Below are positions 35,106 to 45,186 of a stretch of DNA of 64,000 nucleotides, one piece after another. The translations under genes and the position numbers were made by a program. The notes under the pieces are model-generated. The model made no database searches and was not told the origin of the DNA. It worked only from the letters and a program-made list of their open reading frames with translations. This stretch comes from Aphelenchoides besseyi (taxonomy: Eukaryota > Nematoda > Chromadorea > Rhabditida > Aphelenchoididae): the NCBI GenBank assembly GCA_024699855.1, contig JAMPIQ010000001.1, positions 6,448,001 through 6,512,000 of the forward strand, given 5' to 3'. Positions within the stretch are counted from its first letter, which is position 1. Every line of letters begins with the position of its first letter.

Positions 35106-36287
35106 GACCAATGTTGCTAAAATTAAGGATTAAATAATCAAATGTGCAGTCATACCATCTCTGAATTCGATGATATGAGCGTGAACAAAAGCCACCACTC
35201 TCGACGCAATGGCGCAGTGCACGTTTCATCGACAAAGCTAAAAATCATTGAATAGCACTATTCAGTAACAGAAAATTATCCCAAATCATTGGTTACAACG
35301 AATTCTACTATCCAAATGAAAATCGATAATAGGAATTGAAAGTCAGATCGACAACTACAAAATTGGCTGTAGAATCGTAAGAGACAGTGGATGTAGATAG
35401 AATTGAGTCGAAAGATACGTAAAGAATAATTTGCATGAAAACTAAAGTTTTGGATCTTCTTCACTTTATCTTTCAAATTCGAGCGGTTTTTGTTGCTGCG
35501 CTCTCTCATCAATGCCTGTCGCAAACGTTGATCACACCTCAACTGCCGACCATCAACCGTCGTTATGTCCTTCTTTGCCGGCACTTCGTTCGGATGCGCC
35601 ATTTCCGATCTGTGCTCGCGAGTTCGCCGATTTGGACGCAGAAAACAAAAAGAAGCTGGTTGGTTTCTGACGACAAGTAGCTCCTGTATACGAATACTTG
35701 CAGGCGAATTGGAAGTATTTACATGCAACGACTTTTCGATTCGAATTCTTACTTCGTATTCACATGTGCAATCTGTGAGTTTGCAATAGTCGATTGTTTT
35801 TGTCAACAAATTGGATAAACAAGTCAGCCTCCATTATATAAAATCGCTAATGAATGTCACTACCGGTAAAGTTCTTATCAATTTCGTTAAAAAATGTTTG
35901 ATTATAACCACTGAATTGTTTTTGCCGACCGTTTCTATGCAATATTTTGCTCCATCAAACTGAGTGATGTGCTGTTTTTAGTTCCACAAAAACTTATATT
36001 CCCCAACATTTTTATCCATCACTCTATTGATCGAACTTGTGAAACAAAATCACACATATGACTGAAATGAGCGTCGTTCGAGAGAAGTATGAGGAGCGAC
36101 AGTACAATGGTTAGTGAATTGGCGGCTTTTGATCAGTTGACAGTTCGCTCGGAGTAGCTATACGTTTACGTTGTTGGAAAGCACAGTTTTCGGATTGTGA
36201 AAAGCATTTCAAAGGTGAGGAAATCAATAGAATTTGCCCACCAATTTCTGTTCAGATTAGCTGTTATCCCAAGTAAACCGATCATTT
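35106..36287. other. Intergenic with one long uncertain frame
   Basis: A 177-codon minus-strand frame (35,809-35,276) contains AHPNEVPAKKDITTVDGRQL but its 3' half looks non-coding; it may be a remnant linked to the kinase relic. Plus-strand short exons at about 36,070-36,220 could be 5' exons of the four-TM gene that follows, but they could not be joined without a stop. Confidence 0.3.
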
Positions 36288-37019
36288 ATGTTCGATTCCA
36301 ACGGAAGAAACGGTTGTGTTAGTTACTGCTATTTTGGTCAATTCAACAAAACTAAGATGGGTGCTACTTGTTGCTGGATTATTGCTATTCGGGTGAGTTT
36401 ACATCTACGAATCTGAAGAATCTTTTCGTTGTAGCCAGCAATCATGATAATTGCTGCGATCTCGATTGCTGTTTCTGTTATAGGTTTTAGTTGGTCGATC
36501 GTAGAGATAGTCGATGATAAAGTGAGTATTGAGCTTAAACTACTGGCATCTCCATATCTAGAAAGAACATCTTGAGGGACCATTATCAATGATTCCTCCA
36601 AGCTATCTTGCCATTGTTGCGTGAGTTTGTCGACGTTGTAATGGTACAATATTACGATTTATAGGGCCATTTTTTTTGCTCTTTTCTTGATTGGTTCGAT
36701 CTTCTTGTGTGTCGGTGCATGTGTTCGCAATGGACTGTTATTTTGGCCATATTTGGTTACCGGAGTAGGCCATTGGTGCGAAAACACAAATGTGTTTGTC
36801 ATTTAGACACTTACGTCGTTTGCGCTGTTGATCATGGGCATAATTCAAATGATCATTCAATTCACTGGCAAGCAGGAGAGCAAAGATCAGAAGGAACAAC
36901 AAGGACCCGGCCTTAAGCTTCTTTATTTTACAATTGGAGAAATCATTTTCTCTATGGTTCTTGGATATTTTACGAGTGTTGCGTGTCGTGGACGCAAACA
37001 AGTCGAAGACGACGATTAA
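36288..37019 (+). CDS. Four-transmembrane protein, unrecognised (paralogue-like to the gene at 51.8 kb)
   Basis: Model from ATG 36288; introns about 36392-36435, 36520-36560, 36620-36664 and 36764-36805 keep the frame to TAA 37019. A short Cys-containing N-terminus (NGCVSYCYFGQF, MGATCCW) leads into TM1 (AIMIIAAISIAVSVIGFSW), an extracellular loop, TM2 (LAIVAAIFFALFLIGSIFLC), TM3 (TLTSFALLIMGIIQMIIQF), a charged loop (KQESKDQKEQQGPG) and TM4 (YFTIGEIIFSMVLGYFTSV), ending in an acidic tail EDDD. The layout resembles small nematode tetraspan proteins; no function assigned. The 5' end is uncertain and earlier exons are possible. Confidence 0.7.
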
Positions 37020-37099
37020 GAATTCTTGTTGATGTGAAGTGAATGTTTTTAAAAGTAACGATTGTTTTGCGCGATGGTCGTAGAAAAGTGATTAGTTTA

Positions 37100-38024
37100 T
37101 TAGTTCGAACTAACTGCACCGTTTGCTCCAAGCGTTACGTCCAAGCCCATCAAGAAACACGCGACTGTACTTTGAGCCATTCGACGCTGCAAGATTCCTT
37201 TTCCAAAAGCGGACAAGTAGCTTTCGTTTGGATGCGGCTGCATGTCCATCAAATAGACGGTAATAAACATAGAGATCTAAAAAAATTGGTTCATGAAATT
37301 CGATGTTGCCTACCGGTGTCTTTTCGAGAATGTTGTTTTGGATTTCCGGTGGAATGAATTGTTTTGCGTCGTCCAGTTCGGGTGTACACATTTCGGTTTC
37401 AATGTCGTAAAGACCGGGTTGCATTGTTTCGCATTTACATGTTTCTTCCAACGTCTCACCCTGTGGTTTGGCACTTGTTTCGGCAAGAGAAATCCGCGAC
37501 TGTTGACTACGCATTTGACGGCAGAAATCGCAGAAAACACTGAAAAATTCAAACATTAGATTCAGTCCAAATCTGCATTTCGCTGCTTACCATGATCCTT
37601 CGGTTTTTGCACAGGGACATTGATTGACTTTGTCGTCGATTTTCTTTGTACACGGCAACGTTGGGTTATTGGGATCAGGAGTTCCACCGATTCGCATTTC
37701 GACTTCTGCCAACAAATTACGAACTGGTTTCAGAATTTCCACTCCTTCAGCTTTGATCTTAACACATCCCGGAATCACCGGGTTCTTGGGTATCAGTTGG
37801 ATTTTGTCAGGATTGAAACGAATGGACGGTTGGTATTTGCTCAACTCGATTCCTCGTCTTTTAAGGTAGACTGGAAACGAAAGAAGTCAACAGAATGACT
37901 GGAGACAAGACAACTTACTTGGACTACAAGCTCCGGAGACGCGGATGTTCACTTCGGCCTTGTCTTCAGCAGCCGAAAGATTGAGTGCCGCAATAAGAAC
38001 AATCGCAAGCAAACTACCGTGCAT
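37100..38024 (-). CDS. Secreted cysteine-containing protein, unrecognised
   Basis: Four exons from ATG 38024 to TAA 37102-37100. Signal peptide MHGSLLAIVLIAALNLSAAE. The mature chain holds paired cysteines: RVSGACSP, VIPGCVKIK, TLPCTKK, VNQCPCAK, then across an intron CVFCDFC, EETCKCETM and EMCTPELDD. The C-terminal exon reads ISMFITVYLMDMQPH ... ACFLMGLDVTLGANG and could include a hydrophobic anchor. Extracellular, probably disulfide-bonded. Family not recognised. Confidence 0.7.
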
Positions 38025-39390
38025 TCTGATCGTTAACCCACGATTATTAGTTGAATTGAAAGAATATAGTCGAAGAAGAGATGAGATGACCGACTATAAA
38101 TCAAAACGCTTACTGGGCATTTTTTCACGAGGACAACGTGCGCGAAAAGCCTCAGGGCTCATAACAAACGGCTGCTCGATTCGCTGAAATTGACACACAG
38201 AGCAACTCACGCACATACGAACAGGTAACAGAGTTCGTATGAAGTTGTTTGCGCCTGCATTAGCAAGTGAAACGAGCACGACCAAAAAGTCGAAAGGTAA
38301 AATCCGATGCGGACGTCCGCAGAACGAATAAAAAACGTGGAGAAGAATGGCGATCCGAAATCATTTCTACGTGAGTTGCAAATGACAGGCACCAAATCGT
38401 ACGAATTGCAATTAAATGGACAATGAGTTAAGGTCATGAATCCACGAACTAGTGTGCTCGTCATAACCAAATGATCGTTCACATCCATTCAGTGGCATCG
38501 TAAATAGCTTTTGATTCAATAAAGATCCTCAAAACGTGAACTTAAAAATCAAAACAAAAACATCAATTAACGTCACTCCTTTCGAAACTCCGACTGGTCA
38601 ACCTCTTCCCATCCATTTTTGCAAGTGCTGTCCGATGAAACACTCCAAAAAAAACCGATTGATCGACATATCAAAGTCAACCAATTTCACATTCCATCCG
38701 TCGGATGATCAGCGACCGCGAAGATCATCGACGGCAGTGGGATTAGATGAAAATCGGACAGCGGATATCATTAGTTGTCTCACCTCTTATGCTCAAATTT
38801 CTTGACGTGCGGAATCAGGTCAACGGAGCTTACGAGTTCATCAGCGTCGGCACAGCCGATTCGCTTCTGTCTACAACTTTTGTTCCGATAATTGCCAGTG
38901 AGAAACGTGAATGATTGACAGTAGCGTACTAAAGGACGAGGGCCTTTTGTTACTCGATTTGCACTCAATCAATCACACAACTCAGCTCAGTAATCCATAC
39001 CGAGCAGTTGAATGTACGGGACTATGCAAACTCATAATTGAAATAGATATTTGCAAGCAGGATTAGTGGATGTACTCGTTTTTATGTTATCCACAACTCC
39101 GTTGGCAACTTTCATTGGTTAGCTGAGATCGGTTTTACGACGAAAGTCGGCGAACAAAAAGCCAGACAACGAAACTCGTGAGCAACATGTGTTTAAGTTA
39201 CAGACACATTTAAAACAACAGTCTTTACTTTTATCTTCGTTCGTACTTGAAATACCCAGCCCTTCTATTGGCTTGTTGATCGAAAGTTTAGAAACTTGAG
39301 GTTTTAATTCCAAAGATACGAATAAGCGCGTTGTTTTCTCGTATTATTTTTGCAAATCAATTTGATTTTTTTGCGTTATAGGATGTTAAG
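38025..39390. other. Long intergenic stretch, nothing supported
   Basis: Open frames on both strands (for example plus 38,536-38,805 with HFCKCCPMKHSKKN, minus 39,313-39,119 with CCFKCVCNLNTCC) have no start context, splice partner or domain. I regard them as chance. Confidence 0.35.
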
Positions 39391-39825
39391 ATGATAACAC
39401 CCGAAGAGATCGGTTTTTCGATTCGTCAGGATATGGAGTCCATCGCCAATATGGACATTCCATCGTTTTCAAGTCAGGACTGTGAAGCTCTATCCCGTCT
39501 AGTCAATCCGTTCCCCGATTTGCCTCCACCAATGCATCCGTTTATGCATCATCCGTGGCACAGACAAGTCAGCGATGAGCGTCGAAGCGAAGTCGTGAAT
39601 CGTGTTGGCCGTTACATGTTTGATCGTCTTCTTTCGCCAGTTACCGTAACGATTTACCGTCGCTGTTTGTCTGGAGCTCGTTTTGCTGAGGCGTACATGT
39701 TCAGCAAATCCAAGACCCTACACGAATACGACGGCTGTTTGGTGCATTTGCTTGGCAACGAAGAAGACAGTGCCGGTGAAATGGATGGACTTCTGAACGC
39801 TTTGACGGCCATGAACTTACGCTGA
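39391..39825 (+). CDS. Small intronless protein with a KIX-like domain
   Basis: A single 144-codon exon. Residues about 48-125 match the KIX domain of CBP/p300 in pattern: HPWHRQVSDERRSEVVNRVG corresponds to the WH..V....R..LV.KLV helix 1, LLSPVTVTIYRRCLSGARFA to the linker and helix 2, and AEAYMFSKSKTLHEYDGCLV to the E...Y..A....EYY.LL helix 3. KIX domains bind amphipathic activation-domain helices of transcription factors. There is no HAT, bromodomain or TAZ region here. Possible roles are a competitor or adaptor for KIX ligands. The KIX call is by pattern recall, not a search. AATAAA at about 39,966. Confidence 0.7.
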   Translation: MITPEEIGFSIRQDMESIANMDIPSFSSQDCEALSRLVNPFPDLPPPMHPFMHHPWHRQVSDERRSEVVNRVGRYMFDRLLSPVTVTIYRRCLSGARFAEAYMFSKSKTLHEYDGCLVHLLGNEEDSAGEMDGLLNALTAMNLR

Positions 39826-40072
39826 CCACTTGGTTTTGTAATACGAGGTTCTGTCGCTTTTTTCAAATTTTTATTGCAATTTTAGAGCATGGGTTTTTAA
39901 CTTCTGCGGTGATCACTTTATGTCCTGAAGTGCTTTCTTGGTTATGTAAATTTGCTTTATGTTCAAATAAATGATAAAAAATATGTACAATTTTCAACAA
40001 CTGCAGAAATCAACAAACAAAAGAAGTGAAATTGACCGGACAAGAGTTATAAGCGACAAACAATATTTAAAG

Positions 40073-42499
40073 TTAGACTCTTAAGATTTCGAGAAAGTTT
40101 GAGAACGAGATTCCAATCCAATTATTGAATGTTGCCGACCATCGGATGCGTGTGATCTCGCCCTCGGATTGGTAAGCGAGTAAAGGCTCTTCGCCATTTT
40201 GCAGTTGCCAGATTAGTGCTTGATTGTCGCTTGCTAAATTGAAATGTTTGATGAAGTGACCGTGTTGAAAGCACTCACATCCACTACACAAGTGAGTTGG
40301 CGAATGCGGAGCCCAGTCGATGCTGTTCACCGGCTTGGAGTGTTTGCCATACTCGTAAAGCACTTGGCAAGGCATTCGAACGTCACAGACGATGAGCTGT
40401 TAAAAATTTCAGATTAAGTACTAATCTTCTCTATTACTTTATTCGAGTCGTCGGCAACAGTCGCGAACTGCGACGGGTCGATCTTGTTCCAACAGACGTG
40501 ATTCAGCATCGTTTTGTTGGGATGTTCGTACAATATCGTTGAGTGTTTTAGGTTTCTCAGATCGAACATACGAACCGAACCGTCGGCACCGCAAGATGCA
40601 AAATAATCACGACCGGAACCCAATTTAGAGAACGCCAAATCGTGGACCGGACGTTCGTGAGCAATCAGTTGAGTTCGAACGTTGTACTTCAGCCGTCGAT
40701 TTCCCTCTCCGTCGTATGGTTGTGGCGGTACAACGCCAATCGATTCCTGAGCCTAAATCGACGAATAAAAACGTTCAACAGATTTCCTTTGCCTCAACGT
40801 CCCAAATCGTACAGGTCGAATCGATACTACTGCCACCGATGATTCGCTGATCAGTTTCATTCCAATCGACACTCGTTAGCGGTCCGGCATATGCGTAAGA
40901 TTTGTTCTAAATTAGAATGTGAAAATAAAGTTGAAAAGAAAAACATACGGGAGCCATCTTAGCTTCCAAAATCACTTCTCGTTGTTCTGGATGATAACTG
41001 TAAATCCGCAGTTCACGAGTTGCTGAAGCGATCAAGTCCGGTTGAGAAGGGTCCTGAAAATGTCTTTCAAAACATCTCAGTAGCAATCCACTTACCGCAT
41101 TTGGCACGAATCGAAGCTCACAAGATGGGGCTCCAATGAACACCTGAGCTCGTTCGCAAAGTTCGCCGTTCTCTTCATCGAACTCAACTATTGACATCTG
41201 AAATGAACAATTCGATAAAACAAACCAAAGACAACTGACCGTATTCTTCAGTAGCTCATGCGAATCTCGAATACTCGAACATGCCAATCGAAGCCGTTGA
41301 TCCGGATATCGTTTGAATGACCATCCCATCGCAAAAATCGGCAAATTCGATTCCCAACGATAAACTTCACGCCGTTTCCGACTTTCCGAATTTGTTCCTA
41401 TAATACCTTGAGGTTGAGAGGATAGAACAGTTGGAGTGTTTCCTAAGATCAAATCACGTTCTCTAATTTTCATGTTCGCTTTACCTGCGAGAGAAGCTAA
41501 TGCGTTGATTGCAACCTTTGAATCGGATGCTGCTGTTGATGGGTTTTGAGTTAGTTTCGTGTGCAGTTCGTTCAAAAGCTGTGGCGGTAAAGTTGCCAAT
41601 TGTTCAGCCGTAACAAGCTGATTGATACCCGGCTGGTTGAATAGAATTTGAACCATTGATTGCTGTTGACGTTTCTCGTGTTCCTCTCGAACTTCTCGGG
41701 CTCTACGCTCAGCGGCTGTTTGCTCATTCAACAGTTGAAGAACTTCGCTACTCGGCCGTTGACCAAGAAGTGGATGGTTGGCAACATCGGCGTACGCATC
41801 GTCTTCCATGGAAGTTTCTGGTTTTGGTGGGTTTGCGGAGGTTGCTGACGATGAAACGACTTCAGAATTTGAAGTGGAGGGGTCGGGGTTAATCTTGGAT
41901 TCAATTGCTTCGGTTTCTTTGGATTCCTTTGTTGTTGCCGCCTTTGTGTCCATGGAATTGTCGGCACTTTCATCGATTTGCAAAGAATTCGGCGAATCGG
42001 GCAACGGCGACGAATCTGCAGCGCGTAAATTCATCGGGAAAAGTGGTTCGTCCGTTGGCTCTGTTCTTGACTCGCCGTTCTCCGTCTCCGAAGGCAAGCA
42101 GCGGTCAGGAGTTGGAGATTTTGGTCGTTGAACTAAAAACAAGAGAAAATGAAAGAAAACTGGAAACTCACTTTTCTCCATCAAATTTCCACTCTCTGAT
42201 TTCTGATTCGTTTCGTCGCGTTTCTGCTCAATATCCAAATTCAAATGGCTCATGCGCAGAACTTCGAAGCCGTCACGCTCGGCACTCGCCGTCGAATCCA
42301 CGCTTCCGACCGGGTGATCTACGGACGCGGAATTCTCGACGTTTTGCAACGTTCGAGGCGACTCTAACGGACTCGCCGTCTGCTTCTTGTCACCTTCAGC
42401 AACCGCAGAAGATTCTCGCGGTGGGTCCGCGGGCAAATCCAAGAGTTCGAATTCGTCCGTCGACTTGACGGCCTCCGTTTTGTCGTTTCGCGACGACAT
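40073..42499 (-). CDS. DCAF7/WDR68-type WD40 protein with long N-terminal extension
   Basis: The C-terminal part (from about 41,370 down to 40,073) follows human DCAF7 closely: KRREVYRWESNLPIFAMGWS, LTSVDWNETDQRIIGGSSID, STCTIWD, TQLIAHERPVHDLAFSKLGS, FASCGADGSVRMFDLRNLKH, STILYEHP, VNSIDWAPHSPTHLCSG, DNQALIWQLQ and a C-terminal NFLEILRV. DCAF7 is a seven-bladed propeller scaffold for DYRK/HIPK kinases and CUL4 ligases; C. elegans SWAN-1/2 are relatives. Upstream, about 370 residues are acidic, Ser/Pro/Glu-rich and probably disordered, with a helical segment (EQTAAERRAREVREEHEKRQ) and LVTAEQLATLPPQLLNELHT. One frame runs through both parts. Normal DCAF7 is about 342 residues, so the extension is unusual. 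Confidence 0.87.
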
Positions 42500-42523
42500 T
42501 TGGACGGCGGCCTCTTCGTTGCA

Positions 42524-42985
42524 ATGAAACGCCTGAAAATTGGCGAAAATGAAAAGGAGCTTGGAAGTGAGAAACGCGCAGTGAATTCACGCCAACGACG
42601 TTGGGGTTCCGATCAATTGGCTCTTTACATTCCAATGAATGGAACGACAAGTGAGTTGGCGGGATGCTCACAAAGCCGCGTCTCAGGTTGAGTCATCTGT
42701 GTGTTCTTCACACAAACTTTCTGGTCAATTGTTCTTCGTTGGCCGTGATTGTTTTCAGTGAGTTTATTTAACGAAAGGGAACTGTACACTCTAAGTATGG
42801 GAACTACGAGATTGCTAACCAATTTGACTGAAGAAAAGATGGAACTTTTTTTGGAAGGTTTTCTGGCTTTTTGTACAACGACTACTGATGGAGAGTTGAA
42901 GGAAACGAATAGCACTTTGTGGGTTCTGATTAACGAAATCGAGTTTATTGCCTGTGGGTTTCGAATGAAAAGGCAAATTTGTTAA
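42524..42985 (+). CDS. Small protein, unrecognised, divergent from the DCAF7-like gene
   Basis: Two exons (intron 42651-42758, longer than usual at 108 nt) give 117 residues. The N-terminal half is basic (GSEKRAVNSRQRRWGSDQLA), the C-terminal half helical (LTNLTEEKMELFLEGFLAFC, NSTLWVLINEIEFIACG). No signal peptide. The ATG is only 24 bp from the divergent start codon at 42499, so the two genes must share a promoter. Family not recognised. Confidence 0.55.
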
Positions 42986-43343
42986 GGCAACGACGAGCAG
43001 TTTCACGGTCCAGCACGTTAAACGCTCGAAACTTACAACGAGGTTACGAATGGGGAGCGATATTGACAACAAACTGAGAGACAATATAGAAATGAACAAA
43101 TGGAATTGATTGTGAAAACGTAAACATTGGAATCAAAAGAGTTTCGATAGAAATTCCCGCAATTGAGCACCGCATAAAAGGCGAACGTTTGGCTTAAAAG
43201 AATGGACATCAAGTCTACAGAACGAAGTGGAGAGTTTGATTATCAGTGGCCGAAAAGTAGCGTAAAGATCCCGTTTTGAATTTGTGGACGTTTCTCGTGC
43301 AACTTCAAACTTCCGAATCCAACTCCCAACTCAACGCCCAAAG
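42986..43343. other. Intergenic between convergent genes
   Basis: Holds the 3' ends of the small plus-strand gene and the minus-strand WIPI gene. No exon-like frame. Confidence 0.4.
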
Positions 43344-45186
43344 TCAGAAGCCGGTCAACGGCGGAAATTCGTCCAAGTCGTCCAAATCAGCGGGCGAACC
43401 GATTCCATCGTTATCCGATTCCGATTCTTCGTCTGCATCGGTCAGTTTAGGAGGTTTGGCCGTTCGGTTCGTCGGCTTCGAATCTGCACCACTTCCCGTA
43501 CTCGAAGTTCCCGACGAATTCGCCGGTGATGAAGCAAATGGTGGAACCGATTGAGAGGTTCGACGTTGTCGTTCCAACGAAGTTGAAGCGGCAGATGGCG
43601 GCGAAGATTGTTTGCTGTGCTGAGTTCCATTGCTGCCGGCAGAATTGGTCGGAGAACGACGTGGCGGTTCTGGAGCGTGATCTCCAGCTCTTGGCACATT
43701 GTCCTAAAAAATGAATAAAAACTCCGAGACTTGCTTGACTCACTTCAAAATCAATCAAATGCGATTGAGATGTGTTTCGAGAACGACCAGTCGACGGATT
43801 GATTCCAATAGTTGTCGTTCCCAACGGCACAGCACTTCCTGCTTGTTCTTCTCCGTAGGTTGGACCAATTCGAAACTGTCGAATCAATGCACATTCGTTG
43901 CCACCGGATTCGAGTGTGTAGAAGAACAAATAGCCGTCAGAAGTGGCAGCAACCAAGTAGTATTTCCCGTCGATTTTCGGAATACCAACCGCCGTCTTGG
44001 TTCCGGCCATCGGCAAGCGAGCGGTGCAAAGCGACTTCTCGCGCAGCATCAGCTCGTTCATGTGTGTTGGCAAGTACTGAGTTGCTTGTTGCGAGAAGTA
44101 ACTGACCCACGAGCCAATACTATCGGTCTGTTCTTCACTTCTGAAACAGCAATTGAAAGCACGACAACGAAATGCCTACTTTTGTGCTTCAACCGCCGGT
44201 TCCGAGCGAATCAAACTGAACACGTGGATTGTCTCCGTATTCGAAGATGAACACAACAACGTCGAATCGGCATTGAACGCCAACGAGTGAATGGTCACAC
44301 ATCTAAACACCAGAAGTTAACATTCCCACGCCTCTGATCGCACCTTTTCATTCCACGTGTAAACTCGAACAACCGCGTACCGGTCAGCACGTCGAATACG
44401 CGAATGACAGTTCCTTTCTGCGATGCGGTTGCGATCTTCTTTCCATCCGAATTGAACGACATCGCAGCCAGTGGTCCATCATGCGCGGCAAAACCACAGG
44501 CGGCCGTCAACGAGTCGGCATCGAAGATGTGCACGTGGCCGGTTGTCGCCGAGCCGGGATACGCCAGATAACAATTGTTTTCATCGGCCGACAAATCGAG
44601 CAGACCCAATGGATTTGACGGAGTGTCTTTGATCACGTGCAGAAGCTAGACAAAGCGATTCTCAGAATCAACAACTCGTGTACTCACTCGCATATCCATG
44701 ATGTTGTGAACGTGAATCGACTCTTCCAAACAAACAATAACTCGCTGCAAACCCACGAATTAAGCCATGAGCTCAACACCTACTTTTCGATTCAGACGAA
44801 CCGATAGAATTGCACTCGAATAGCCGTGAGAACAAATCTCGTTGTTTTTCTGGTAGTGATAGACACTCAGTTTACGAGACTGTTCCATTGAGACCAATGT
44901 GATCAGCGACGACCCGAACAAACGTTCGACCACATAAACACGCTGCGGAGACTTCCCTTCGTGCACCTTCTCAAGATGCTCCAACGACTTCAACGAGTAG
45001 AGCGCATATCCGTCTTCGTGACCAACAGACAACGATGTACAGTCTTGGTTAAATGAAACAGTCAACAAATCCTTCTTCTCTGAACCATCTTCGTTATCAA
45101 CTGAAACTTCGAAGAAATTCGAATAAACTTCCAAAAACTGTAAACTCACGTTGACGTGGAGTAATCATGTCGTTAAAATATTGCAT
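43344..45186 (-). CDS. WIPI/ATG18-type PROPPIN (copy 1), FTRG instead of FRRG
   Basis: Multi-exon minus-strand gene from ATG 45186. A seven-bladed WD40 propeller of the WIPI1/2 class: [133 protein letters not shown], then [18 protein letters not shown] and [20 protein letters not shown]. PROPPINs bind PI3P on autophagosome precursors through two sites that share the F/L-R-R-G motif; here the first Arg is Thr (44,352-44,363). A Ser/Thr/Pro-rich disordered C-terminus ends DDLDEFPPLTGF. The central 1.17 kb is duplicated in inverted orientation at 48 kb. Confidence 0.92.
43862..45033 (-). repeat. WIPI core inverted repeat, copy 1
   Basis: Reverse complement of 48,076-49,249. Exons and the short introns between them match. 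Differences seen: a 4-A versus 6-A run at 44,578-44,581 and two substitutions near 43,910. Identity stops abruptly on both sides, inside coding sequence. Confidence 0.93.

Noticed and set aside
38536..38805. 89-codon frame with CKCC motif as a small zinc-binding protein
   Set aside because: No ATG-supported start, no signal, no partner exon; isolated Cys pair is insufficient.
41905..42468. 187-codon plus-strand frame opposite the DCAF7-like gene
   Set aside because: Antisense of the Ser/Glu-rich extension; no start context, splice sites or domain.
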